From the NCBI GenBank assembly GCA_000499405.2, contig HG738138.1:20933753-20997752 (forward strand): a DNA stretch of 64,000 nucleotides. The letters run 5' to 3'. This document shows, in pieces, positions 27,176 through 40,538 of the stretch. This DNA is from Onchocerca volvulus (taxonomy: Eukaryota; Nematoda; Chromadorea; Rhabditida; Onchocercidae). The notes beneath the pieces are model-generated. The model saw only the letters and a program-made list of their open reading frames with translations. It was not told where the DNA came from and searched no databases. Position numbers and translations under genes: made by a program. Within the stretch, counting starts at the first letter, position 1, and each line of letters begins with the position of its first letter.

Positions 27176-27665
27176 GGGTGCAGTGATAAAATGATTTGGA
27201 AATGCTGAATTCGAAACTCATCAAGTTTCTCATTTTTGTTTTTTCTTCTCTTTTTTTTTTCTTAAATTTTTTGCAGACTAGGCATCTCATAAAAACATAA
27301 TGAATCAGTCTTGGTGAGTAACATTTGCTGAAATTGTTGCACTCACAGCCTGCTCTACCACCGTGGGAGAGATCTTGTGATCTTTTTCCTTTTTGAAGCA
27401 AATATAAGAGAAGTTGAAGAACGAGTTAGGACAAAATATTATCAATAAAATTTCTTCGAATATGACCTTCGAAAATTACTAAATTTCTATGCAGGGGTCA
27501 TAATTTGCAAAATAATATTCGCACACGGAAATGTCATCCAACTATTGTTGGAATTGGTGATTAAAGTTGGAAAGTTTTGGTTATTTTCGTAATTACCGGA
27601 AATTTTGAAGTCAAAAGATTATTGAAGTCACTCAGAAGTTAGCAGTTCCATTACTGAGTGCCAAG

Positions 27666-27863
27666 AGGGCATTCTCATAAGCCTTGAAGATCGTTCAAAG
27701 ACATAAGGATTATCTAAGGATTATCCCAAAGGCCTTCTCAAAAATTGAAGATTACTCAAAGATATAGGCACCAGGAATTGTTCAAAGGCATTCTCAAAAA
27801 CTGGAGATTACTCAAAGATATAGGCACTAGGATTATCCAAAGGCATTCCCACAAATACTGAAG
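27666..27863 (+). repeat. Minisatellite, period about 56 bp, ~3.5 copies
   Basis: Copies start near 27666 (diverged), 27727, 27783 and 27838 (partial). The two central copies differ by only a few changes and share AAGGC, TTCTCAAAAA and GATTACTCAAAGATATAGGC. The array lies between the inverted arms. Confidence 0.8.
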
Positions 27864-28079
27864 TACCCAAGACTCTCCTGAGGATAACCTGGAGATTTAT
27901 CTTAGGAGGATTTGGAACAGAGAGGTTATTTTTATACGCATATTAGATATCTTCATGGACAGGAAGACTAAGAGGAGCAGGAACTTTATTATAAAAGAAG
28001 TTAGCAGAACTAAACAAGAAAGAAAACTTTCAATTTGTATATATATGTAAGAGGGTGCACAATATTAGACCAAGCAGTG

Positions 28080-28410
28080 GCGAAATTTTTTCAAATCATC
28101 GAATGGATCAAGAGTATCATGGATACATAAATGACAAATCTATTCATGTAGACAGTAAATATTTTGAAAAGCCAACAGAGAATGACACAAGGATATAATT
28201 ACCAGTGAATGACTGATTGAATGAATGATTGATCGATTGACTGCCAAAACTTTTATTTGTATGCAATACTATTAGCGAGACATGACTGAAGTCTTTCGCT
28301 TTTTTCCTGATGATTGGATGACGAAAAATGATGCAATCCGAATGGTGTTGTGTCATAAAATAGTGTATTGGTTGTTAAATGTATTTAAACAACAACCATA
28401 TATTCATCGT
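28080..28410 (-). repeat. Right arm of the ~330 bp inverted repeat
   Basis: This is the counterpart of 26843-27175 in opposite orientation, about 0.9 kb away. The arms have diverged by substitutions and indels, so the structure is not recent. No transposase-like frame lies between them. It could be a non-autonomous DNA element with long terminal inverted repeats, or an inverted local duplication. Confidence 0.75.
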
Positions 28411-30394
28411 GCAAAAAATCTTAAAAAAATCGTGAAAAACCTACTTTAAATCAGTTTCGGTTTGAACAGGAAATTCTTAAATATATGATTGAAATCGATA
28501 TTTGATGGATTCCATTATGGTTATATCACAGTAATGCCACCAGAAGATATATTTTTATCCAGCAAAAAGAAAAATTAATAGATTATTCTAGATTACAGTG
28601 GGTGTTTTTTGAATTCCAGCCTAGTTTCTATCACAGTTTGTTTGAATTATGGAACCGTTAGATTAAAATTAGATTTCTATAACTTGTTTTTAATGTAGCT
28701 TACAATTTTCAATTCACTGACTACTTTCAAAATGAGATCTTTAAACTGGAAAGTGAAAAGGGCATAAAATCCTTATATCTTCCCAATCTAAAACTTTCAC
28801 ATTTATCTCTTTTTAATATGTTGAATTACCGCATTTAACACCAACTCATACATTGGCATTTAATGAAAACAGTATTAGTCCACCACTATTAGATTATGAA
28901 TGATTAATTTGCAATGAGCTACTGCGTAAATGCTCAGAACAAGTTGCAATAAAATTAGAATTTTTTTTTGCCTCAGAATAAGTTGCAATACAATTCACTT
29001 CAAATTATCATCAATTAATATTATAAAGTGATGGCTAATTTTATCAATGTTTTCTGGCAAATTTGCCCTTTGCAACTTGAAAATGAAAAATGTGAACGGA
29101 AGAAATTAATATGGCTAACGAGGAATAACAGCAGTGCATCTATTGGCGAGAAAAAAAAAAATGACAATTTGTAAAAAGTCAAACATAATGTTAATAGCAA
29201 AATGTCAATTATCTGTCAAATTCAGCACAAATTCTGCAAACTGATGCTTTATGCGATATTTTTTTAACGAGTAATTTGGACTAATTAGTCAGTCTATTTA
29301 TAATAGGAACAGTGGTGGATGAAGTAAGACTTTTTTTCTGAATAGTGGAAAAAGTAAAATTAATGAAATGATTGATATCATGAACTTCCTTTACATGTGT
29401 CAAGCACTGAAGTGTTCGGAAATTCCGACCATTGATTGAACACTAAAATATCTCTAAAAAAAAAAAAAAAAACATAGTGTATTGAAAATTTATTTGCAAT
29501 AAATACATAGATTTGTTAAGCGAGTTTGAAAAGATGTTGAATTTAAAGTTGTTGAAATTGAAAAATGCATAAGATTGTACCACTTTTGAATTACCATTGT
29601 TTGGCTTCAAATAAAATTATTTTTATATGAATTGCAGAATTACGGAAACTTTTAAATTGCATACTTATACATTAAGTTAATTAGAAAAACCTTTTCAATT
29701 TCCAAAACCTTCAGCAAAATCTCTCATCAACCTTTGGAGTTTTGATTTGATTACAGGCTGATTTCTAAATATAATTCCTTTTGCCGATAATTAATCGTCG
29801 CCAGATTTCAAATATCGAAAGAATAAAATAACATTACGTATTCTGTATTTTATTTGAAATCTAATGAAGAATAATCATAACAATCTTAAAGATCAGTTAT
29901 GCATTTTGGAAATAATGTCTAATAGATGTGCTCAAAATTGGTTGTATGACATTTTTTTTTTTGAAATATGAAGATTCGAAAAAAATTAAATTCCAGATAT
30001 GCACCGTTCGATGGTATTTTAAGATGAATCTTGAGGTATCGGAAGATGAAGAATGATAAAATTCTTTCAAGCAGAAAAACTGAATGTGACGAGATTAGCA
30101 ATATTTAAATAAGAACATGTATTATGAATTATAATCACAACTTTTTAGAAATAACTATCTGACAAAAACATCACATGAAAGCACTGTCTCATTGGAGGCT
30201 GCATCCATTAGATAATAGATTGTTAAGAATTAAAGTAAAATGATAGTGCACTATTCGCTGGCTGCAGAACTTTTGAAGAAAAATTCTTTTTTCTTCTTTA
30301 TATCGTGTGGATGGAAAGATAGAATATTAACCACTGGTTTGAAAACTACTTTTTTCTTGCAGTAAAATAACTGAGGTATTTTTGGAATTCATCA
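28411..30394. other. Intergenic stretch, with one short direct repeat
   Basis: There is no supported gene. A direct repeat of about 25 bp (CTCAGAACAAGTTGCAATA and CTCAGAATAAGTTGCAATA) lies at about 28934 and 28973. A poly-A run is near 29458-29472. Confidence 0.5.
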
Positions 30395-33300
30395 TTAGTC
30401 GTGATAAATCAGTTTCACAGAATAAGCTTCTTCCTGAAGATTATTTTCCATATTCGTAACAAATATAAGCACCTGGAAATGGAAGAAATTTTTAAAAAAC
30501 AGTCAAAGCTTCTGAGCTTCTGCCTGTGAATGATTAATAGAACAAAACTGCTGAAATTTGCAAGGAAATATCAGAAAATTAAGATTTAAAAATTCATTTC
30601 AAAGTTACGAACTTATTTTAATACGATAGACTTTACGAAAGTAAATTGAAAAAAACAGAATACCTCAGGCAATTTTAGCCCTTTGTTTAAGAGGAATGTG
30701 ATAGAAATATTAGCTACTTTGTAACCAGAAAGCGTAACGATATCATTTTTAATCTGAATATATTCTGGATGCGAACAAGAAATTCGAAATGAGCGTTCCA
30801 CGCTATATCGATTCCTTACAGCTAATGTCTGGAAAAACAAAAATGTAAAACAACTTTATCGAGTACCTTGTTATAAAAAACTAATTAAAAATCAAAATCA
30901 CGATAAAGAATTGTGAAATATCTTTTTCTGTTTATCACTCGTAATATATGATGAACATTTAAATATATGATGATGTAACTTACAATTGTTTGATTTCCGC
31001 TCTTTTGCAAATAAACTTCGAACATTTTAGTGATATTAGCTTCTTGCACGTTTATTGCAATCATCCACTGGTATAGTAAATGATTTGTTCGTTGATCAGT
31101 TGCCGAAATCAATATCATACGAGAGCCTTTAAAAGATGTGGAATTCATAAACTTCTTTTTTGTATCTTAATCCTTCTCATATGACAAATATTCGATATCA
31201 ATGTCTTGAAAAGTTATAATGGCTAGAAACACTATGACTTGTTCAAACATTTTTTAAAAGCAATTAAAGAAGGAAAAAGGGAGCTAGTGTATAAACGAAG
31301 TGAGAATCATGCTTGAATATTGTCATTCTATCAATCAAGTTCAGAGTGATATTCGATGTCAGACGTAAATCAGACTGACAAAATAATGCAAACCATTTTG
31401 ATGAAATCATCAAGAGTTGAGTTTGAAATTTAAATCGAAGATTGCAATATTTAGATTTTTTACGTTAAGTTTGCAATGAACATCCGAAGTCTTCAAAAGT
31501 GGCCAAAAATATTTAGTCTTTAAAATAAAATATTTTTTTCAAGTATTTGTTAATCCCACGACAACGAAAATTTATTGATCTTTTTATATAGAGGCATTTT
31601 TCATTCAGAAGAAAAACATTTCCTGAGAATTTAAGAAAGGATTACTTAACTTCGAGAAGGGTTGTTAAACAGAAAAATAAGAAATGTTATGTTAGGATGA
31701 AAATTTTCATATTTCTGCGTTTAGAAACATATCAATTTATATTTTCTTCACCAGAGATTCATTTAAACAAAAAAATTAACCTGTAAAATTTGGTAAGAAA
31801 TTAACTACAGCTTCCAAAGTGTTGCCATGTTGCGCTACAACTGTATCTGACGGATGAATCTCAAAATTTCTTAGAGAGCATCCAAAATGAACCGAACCTT
31901 CGTAATTGTCACCAGTTCTAGACGTAATTTTTAATCATATTTTATTTATCAATTTAGAATAAAATGAAAATTTGCTAATTATCTTACGCTGCTTAGAAAA
32001 AGAACGGAAAAACTAAAAAGTAATAGTAGAAAAATAAATTAAAAATCAAGGTGAAAATTGATAGAAGGAAGAAACGCTAATTATGGAACCTTGATTAATC
32101 AGATGCTTCTATTTTTTCCTACTCAAAAATTAATATCCTCATGCAAAATAATATCTCTCAGGATCAAATGGAACTAAAGATTTTCGAAATCAAAAGTTTG
32201 ACCTACTTCAACAAGATAGGAACTTTAATGAGCTGCGCCCGAACAGCATTCAGATTGATTTGCTTTACTGCATGAATGTGTATTAACCATGCTCCGAGAA
32301 CAGTACTGTAATATTGGTCCGCAAAAAATATCACTGTGAATGTTCGCAACATGGGTGCTTTACCAGTCTGACACTGCAGGAAGTGCAAATTGACTTCACG
32401 AATGGAATAAATAAAACTTGAACATTAGTGCATTCCCAAAATAATTGCAGTAAAAAATATATATATTTACATAGAATTTTTGTTTTCAAAATAGCTATTA
32501 AATTAAATATACCGTAAAATGTAAATCCTGAGAGCCATCGCAGTTATTCTTAAATGAGATCAATACGAGAGGATCTGTACAACGGATAGAAAACACACGA
32601 TCTAGAATAAACGGTGTTTTTTATAGGTATAACTATAAATTTAAAATTTTTCACTATTTCTATTAATCTGGTTTAGAAAAGGTGTTAAAATTATATGAGT
32701 TCCCTTTTTTGTTTTGAAACAAGACGAAATAAATTCAAAAATTGTTTTTTTGATACTTTTATATCCGGCAATGTGAATAATCCTGGATATTTTTGCTTCT
32801 GCTTCGTGATAGAAACGAAATGAATTAGAAATTATGTTATGACGACTTTCAACTAATAAATCTAAAACTGCTAGCGGTTCACCACCAATTTTCTTTCTGA
32901 ATATTATCTGAAATTAAGATAAATTCATAAATATTTCAAAACGATTCATTATTTCATGTTCATACAAAGCATTGGTGCTTAAGTCACTGATGATTTTCGC
33001 AGCAACATAAAAAGTTGCTGAGGCAGTCACCAGCAAAATTTTTGCATATAATTTTCCACACTACTTTAACTTGATTTCTGGTTTGTTCCTGAGGCAGCAC
33101 AAATCCATCATAAATAAACGGAGCACATATGGTTTCCATAGGTTTCAGGAAAATCCGCACTTCGGTAATTTGTTCGTTTTTTCTTGATACTTCATATAGA
33201 TCCTGTTCAAGAGGAGTTTCAATTCCATATACAGTTTTGTAATATTGCCATAATCCTACATCGAAAAGTGGCCTGTAATATTTAAAAAATTATTGTACCA

Positions 33301-36300
33301 TAACTGCAACTAGATATTTCTCTGAGATTTACAAATTATTGATATTTTTCAATCTTGTTTTGAGAAAATAGGATAGAAATTAGGAAAAGCTTGCAAACTC
33401 CCATACTCATAAGCTACTCTGGTTCCCTTAATTATATGAAGTTGGGATATATTTGTGAAATTTTCGGAAACAATTTCATTAACAATTCAAGTAAAACTAT
33501 AAGGCTTACTTCAATGTGCTTTGAGCAATGTCTACAACGATAATAGCTGGATCTGGTTCAGTATTTTGAAGCATGTATTCGAAAAATATGACTTGACCAT
33601 ATTTAGGATAAATGCTACAAAAATTGTTTGCATTGGAAAAGAATAAAGTTCAACATCCCCAAACACTCTAATTTCATTTCGAGAAAAAAAACAACATCGA
33701 ATTCCTTGACATTCTATAAAATATAATGCACGTTCTATTTATCAGCTATTTCATATTTAAAGTAGAATAGTTTTTTGAGAAATGTTTCAGTATGTCAATT
33801 CAAACCGATATTCTGTAGTTATTGCTTTGAAAACAACTTTCAATAGTTTCGATGCCTTGTCTTCATCTCTCAGTTTTTTGTAGGCTTCTAATTCCTGTTG
33901 AAACAGATAGCGCTTCATTGATCCCTGCAATATTTCTTGTTCTGCAAATAATATTGAACGATATGGATTTAATATTTGCAATTGAAAGGAATAATCTTCC
34001 GACGATTGTTTTTCTTTCTAATTTCTTTGTATTCTGTAGAATAAACTCTTCATCAACATTTTGAAATTCCAAAAGGAAATATTTTACGAAATGTCAGAAA
34101 ATCGAAATAATTCGTTAGCATTCTCCACAAATTTAATGCTAGAACATTACGACTTCGCTTTTTTTGTTAATTGTTGATAAGCATGTTATCGATTCCTTAA
34201 AAAATCAATAATCCATACTTTTGTAATGAGCGGTTTTATTACTGAATTCCGGTTTTTTGCTCCTAGTGATTCATCGTTCATAATTTCATTGTAACGCTGA
34301 TTTATGTCCAATCTTAAAAGATTTAAATGAAAATAATCATTTAGATTCTTTAGAACTCTCCAAATAAATTATTATTTCTGAAGACTTCCTCTTATACGAA
34401 TTCAGTAACAACATTAAGTATTCATTTGCTAGACAGTCCGAAAGTTGATAACTGTCTGCAAGGATTCTATCTGAATGATTCGTGTAGTAAGTGACTGTTA
34501 GCATATTACAAAATATGAAACTTATTTCCAGTAGATCTCAAATACTACTGTGATTCGAATTATCCACCTTTGAGCAGTCAGGAAACGTTGCAGTGAATTT
34601 TCGTGGATTGGATTCAGTGGTTTGGCCCTGACTCTGTATGATTCATTTTCATTTTGACCAATTCGAGTTAACTGTCGACTTACAACTGCGCTCGTTCGAC
34701 TTCTTACTGAATCTAAATTTGAATTAAGAAGTTAGCAAGCCAAAGAAACAGATTTCCCTTGTAAACTAAAATTAAACTTGATAAATATATTTTACTTAAA
34801 ACTTAAAAATGATAAAAAAAATCGTTGCTATTATTCAGCCTTTTTACACATTAAGCAAACTTACTGCGATGAAACAGCGCACATTCTTAGCAAATAAACT
34901 AAAAGAATTGAGCTGCATATATTGATATATTAGAGATGCGGATCTTTCAAGGATTGCTTTACGCTATCACAAATGTTTTTGGTCTCATCGACCAACTATA
35001 TATCACCCTTTTACAGCAAATAAATGAGCGAATGCTTGTCTATTTCAAATTTTTCTTTCTGCATGAGTTACAGTTTTGAATCTTAAATATTGAGATATCT
35101 ATTCATTCTTTACTACAAAGCAGTTATCATACCTATCTGTTTGAAACATGGATGGCCAATACTGGCTATTCGAACTAATATTTCACATGTTATAATGGAT
35201 AGTTCAGGAAAATTGTTGAGCACTACTGCACTTTGCATATCAGCCTGTATTGCTTCGGATCCATGTCTGAGCAATGACTGTAATAGAAAAAAATATATAT
35301 AAATTTTTATTAGTGACAATATTTCAGGTAATATTATAAATTCGAAATTTCCATAAGAAATTGCATTTTCTGAAAATGTAACATTGATGAAAATTTTTCC
35401 ATCTTAAAAAGGAAAAAAATTTTCTAAAATATCACAATTTTTGATCAGTCTGAGAAATTTGTGGTTTGATCAGTATGGAAAATTTGTGTTTGTTTCTTTA
35501 ATCCATTCAATATTTTAATTAACATTTAAACAAATGGTAATGTTTTAAATCGAGTAAACTAACTTTTAGTGGAATATATGACTTTCCAAGAGGTAACAGG
35601 GAATCGGCATCCCATACATCGATGATCGCATGGCCATTTGCAAGATAATTGCTGTAATCTGCCTTATCCTCATCTGGAAGTGAGTTTCGATCGACCACGT
35701 ATCTTACCTAAATTTTCAAATATTAATCTTTTGAGATTCATAAATTATTTTCCCCAGATTTTAACAGACAAAAATAATTATTCACAGTGAAGCCATTGCA
35801 GTCTTTCTTAGTGATGTCTTCGATGTTTCCTGTGCGCTTCAAAACGAATAACTGTTCTTGGAAAGTTTTTGAGTGAACTGTATCCAATGATAATCTATAA
35901 ATTATGATTTATTATTATTAAAAGGTAATTTCCTCCTGATTTTAATGTTCATTAACAAATTTATGCTTGGAGAAAATTGAATAATATTGCCTATATTTGC
36001 TGCAAATAGTTATTAATAACTTTTAATTTCTAAATTGGATATCTTCAACTGAAAAATAAAATGACAAATCTTTCAGTTGTAATTGTATGGAAGCGATAGA
36101 ATTCCATCGTGAAGAATATTGCAGTTGGTGTCTTAATGCAATCATCTCCCCAGCTAAAATATTTGGAAAATTTAATAAAACTGTACATAAAATACTCTAC
36201 TGGCTGACTTTAGTTCAATATTTTACCATTAATTGAATAATAATTAATCTGATTTGACGAGGAAAAATTTTTGATGTTTAATGTTAATGGAAACCTCATT

Positions 36301-39300
36301 CTAATGGCTCTAAACTGCACAATAGTTTCATTCGTATTCAGTTTATCGTTGAGTTCAACATTGAAGTCTGGAGCCTATAATAAAACCAGCAGAATTTTTC
36401 ACAGAATGCAATACTGTTATCATACGAACTATTGCTCATTTAGCAAGAATGTAGCTCTATCTTAAAAAGTACCGTCTTCAAAAAAATAAATTTGAAATTT
36501 TTCCTTCCGAAAATCTTTGAAAATTTTGAAAAGCTTGGTAAAAATATTTCACCGGACCTTTGACTTATAAAATTCAATGAATCTACCGGAAAATTCTGAA
36601 TGTTCACAAGTTTCGGGCTGTTTCCGTTGCGATCTTTTATAGGAGCAAATGAAACATCGGCAAGAGTAGCAAGAGATGCACGGCTAATGCTCGATGTTCT
36701 GAAAGATATCAAAAAATAGTTCTAAGTTTTCAGAAAATTTATAATATAGAGATTGTAAGAAAAACAGATAGGGAAAAGATCAACAGCAGATCTTACCTTA
36801 CTAATGGTAAACTATGTATTTTCACGCTCGTATAAGTGTCGCATTTCTGCTCATTATTGAAAGAAATTTTTCCACCAAATTTTTCTTTTTCCTGAAGTAT
36901 ACTTTGATATGAAAATGAGATATAGGTGCACATTAGCATACTTTTAATTATTTCAGGATTATCAGAAGATTACCAGTAATGAGGAAGGCAACGATTTGAT
37001 TTCGTGTCTGAAATAAGTGATCAAATTATTTTATAAAAAATTATCCAATGATTTGGATTTTTTAATCAATTAATCTCAATTATTTTGTCTTTTTGATTCC
37101 GAAAGAACAAAATCACATTTTCAATAAGTTGTAGCTTTTATACGGATAATGGAAGAGAAAATAACATACTACAAACCTATTTTCTCGCTTTTTTTCAGAA
37201 TTTCGAACGGCTTTAGTTGAGTTAAGAGTCTGATGATTTTGAAGCTCGGTAAATTCCACATTTAATTTTTTGGCATTTTGTAACAGAGGCGACTCTCTCT
37301 TGACGCATATTGAAGTGTCTAATAGTTGTTCAGTCTGGAAAAGCGTTATTTCAGTTGAAGAAACTGTACGATGTATATTTTTAAAAATAACTGATTCATT
37401 GCCACAATTAAAAAACCAGATATTCAACTTATTAGCATTTAATGAGAAATTACAAATAATGACCCAAATGATCAACTAACACTGTTATACAAAACTTAAG
37501 ATGGATTTGAGTAGATTTAGATATTAAAGTTGTGCGCATCCTTTTGAGTCCTAAAATCTCGAAAAATGTGATCACTATAGAGTAATCTAGGAAAAACCAA
37601 AATACAACTGCCACGAATTCTAACCTCTCCAAAACTTGAGTACATAAATGTAATCTTAATTCTTGGGAACTGATCGCAAAAGCGCAAATCGGAACGAAAT
37701 GAAAGCGAGTTTTTGAATGCCAAACGTTCATCTGGATTGATATTTAACCCTAAATATACGCTCTTGAATTTTTAAAAATATGAAGAAAATTTTTTGACGA
37801 GAAATATGAAAATTTCCAGAAATCAGAATCAGTATTTTATATGGAAAACAGAGAAGAGAATAGACTATTACTTAGATTTGCACAATAAAAATAATAAACA
37901 TTTATTAGAAAAATGAAAATACGAATAATAAAATTTAACAAATACCTCCAAATAAAGGGACGGTAATCTCATCATCTGGTATGATATCTACGGTAAAGGG
38001 ACACCAAGCACCCCAGCAGATCATTACCGATTGCGATGAATGTACTGTCCCCTGCAATTGTGATTTATCGATGATGACAAAAAAAATTTTTTTTTTGTTA
38101 TTATTAGTCCCTCGAAAATTAGTGCTGCTCATTTATCAGCAAAAGAGATTATCAAAGTTCATATCATAATTTCAATACCAAATACTGACATCATAAGAAT
38201 AAACTCCGACAAGATAATCCAGTGAGAAAACGAGAGCAGAACGTCCATCTGTAAACAATCTATTTAAGATCACACTTCCATTCATAAATAGACTTTGCGA
38301 ATGCGATCTGGAATTTCGGCAATTTTGTATCTCCAAAACATTTAAATTATTATACGTGGTAATCTCAAAATTTCATAGAAATTTACGTTAAGTTTGATTT
38401 GTTCGTTAGTTTATTTCGTCGCATTTCCGAAGTAATGCAAAATTGATTTTCCCATAAATTAAGGTGCAGACATTGCGGTTTCTCGACATAGCACAGACCG
38501 TTATGAACCCCAATCTAAATAGTTTCGAATCAAAAATTGAAAAACTTGAAAAGAAACAATCCAACCTATCTTATCTTCAATACTTCAAGATGTTTACTCA
38601 AAATTAACTGAATTTTCTGAAAAAATTATTATCTATGACTTTAAGAAATTCTCGAAAGAAAAAAACGACATACCGTGATTCTTCGTTCCAGAACTTCCAT
38701 CATTTTAACATTAATATCTGCGGGTGACCTGTTTGCTCGATAAAGCCTGTCATTATTCATCAAATGAAGCAGAAATTGCTCAAATTTGTGGACATCCACA
38801 TCGAATGAGAGTTTTATTTTGCTTAAAATGGATGTTCGACTTTTCAACGCTTTTGGAACAACAGTTCGAGATTCATCTAAAAATTTCTATAATTACAGCT
38901 GCTTTTTTCAACAAAGTTAGATTCAGTAAAGACTACAAAATTCTATCAATAACAAGAAAACAAACTTTATATCTAAATGCCATTTAAATTCTTAAATGCA
39001 AGGTATCAGGAGAACAAAGGATTTATTATTTTTTTTATAATGCTCTAACCATCATAAAATATTCGCAGTCCAGGAATATCCTCCCATTTGTCAAACATAT
39101 ACCATTCAGGAATGAAATCTAATACATTGTACATTTCTTGATATATTTGCAAGCCAATTTCTAAACTAATATTTGTCTTTCGCGGAAGATCAGCCATTTC
39201 TATCTCAGAATTCATAAAAAACAACGCTTTTGGAGATCCCAAATACAATGGCAGTCTGAAACAGGATATTAATATTGATGCTCGTATATTCAAAATATGG

Positions 39301-40244
39301 ATCTAATTTGAGACAGCGCTTGATAAAGCAACGAAAATGATGCAATTAGGAAGTGATTCAACCGATATCGAAATAATGAATAACTCAAAATTGATTGCTT
39401 GCAAATGATTAAAATATTGATAACACCTGTGGAATCGTAATGTATGAGAAGGAGAAATGTAGTCGACAATCGGATTTCCCGTGCTTGCCAACGGTAACGA
39501 AGTCCATGCTGCTGTGTATAAATGATCTAAATTTTGTTCTCCATGCTCTCCCTCAACCATTTCCAGAACAACATCAATATTATCGGTAAATGAACACCAG
39601 AAGAAGATTTCCTGTAACTCGTTATATTTTTATATAAATTCAACATCAACAGAAAGCATTTTAATTCTTACTTTCATATTTAAATCGAAAACATCAAATT
39701 TGGGCGATTTGATTGCAGTAAATCAGAAGGAAATTTTAACATGCACAAATATTAGCTACCTCAGTAAAAAGAACGGAATCAGAGTCGGAAAGACACCATT
39801 CTCCATAGAACGGTTTCCCGAAGTAATACTTTTGTTGTTTGTCGTAGAAATAGGCATGAATGCGATATGACATGTCCATTTTCAACTGCAAAACAAGTTT
39901 CTTAACTTCTGTAATTGAAAAAAATTCGGTAAATAACTGGTAAATTTTGATGGTATTACTCCCAATATGTTTCATTTTATTTTAGTTTTCAAAGTATTTT
40001 AATTCTTAATTTCATATTTAAATCGAAAACATGTTTCATTATATTTTCCAGTATTCGTATATTTCCCAATATTTGCAAGAGGAATATTTACACCAAGTAG
40101 CTGAGCATTTCGTAGAGATAATTTGTAACATTCCGGTTTATCGCATCCACCAACCGATGAACATCGTGGTGGCACACGCCGACACATTTGTAATTTTTGG
40201 TACCATTTATTAGCATTACTTGTTTGCGATTTATCTCCCAACAT
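30395..40244 (-). CDS. nphp-4: Nephrocystin-4, ciliary transition-zone protein
   Basis: NPHP-4 is a scaffold of the ciliary transition zone that works with NPHP-1 in the ciliary gate. Thirty exons rebuild to about 1,373 aa; human NPHP4 has 1,426. They start at 40092-40244, 39760-39885, 39427-39611 and 39050-39255. They end at 31781-31917, 30984-31126, 30664-30828 and 30395-30472. Lines matching the human protein include MEVLERRIT then IGVHNGLCYVEKP, MICWGAWCPFTVD, FFTMEFYRF, IDVWDADSLLPLGKS, PLAVLDLLVESRHN, RNRYSVERSFRISCSHPEY and the end EEAYSVKLIYHD. The C-terminal half corresponds to the Ig/MSP-like repeats. ATG 40244 sits 2 nt behind a TTTCAG acceptor, which supports this start and suggests trans-splicing. 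The exon 13 end (36473) and the exon 15/16 junction (36050/35877) are the least certain. Several acceptors are AAG. Confidence 0.93.
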
Positions 40245-40524
40245 TACTGAAATTTTCCCAAAATTTTGATTTTCACTCTTTGGATAAACGTATGCTTTCA
40301 CAAATGATATGCAAAATTAAGGAAATTAATTAAAATGAAAATAGAAAGGCAGGAAAGGTTAGCTTTCGATATTCTCTCAGAAAGAAATCGAAATTGAGAT
40401 ATGACGTTTGAGTAGTGAAATCTTGCCAAATGATAAAGTTGTTAATTGTTATGGAAAGGGAAATGAGGCCACGATAGCTACAACTAGGCTTTGGCTCATA
40501 GCATTTCCAGAGTTGTCTTTACTT

Positions 40525-40538
40525 GTATCCATAGTAAC
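40525..40538 (-). promoter_or_regulatory. Candidate X-box (RFX/DAF-19 site) of nphp-4
   Basis: The plus strand reads GTATCCATAGTAAC, an imperfect 14-bp inverted repeat of the RFX X-box form (GTNNCC AT RGNAAC). It lies 281-294 bp upstream of the nphp-4 ATG. In C. elegans, ciliary genes including the nephrocystins are driven by DAF-19 through such sites, usually within a few hundred bp of the start. Function here is inferred. Confidence 0.6.
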
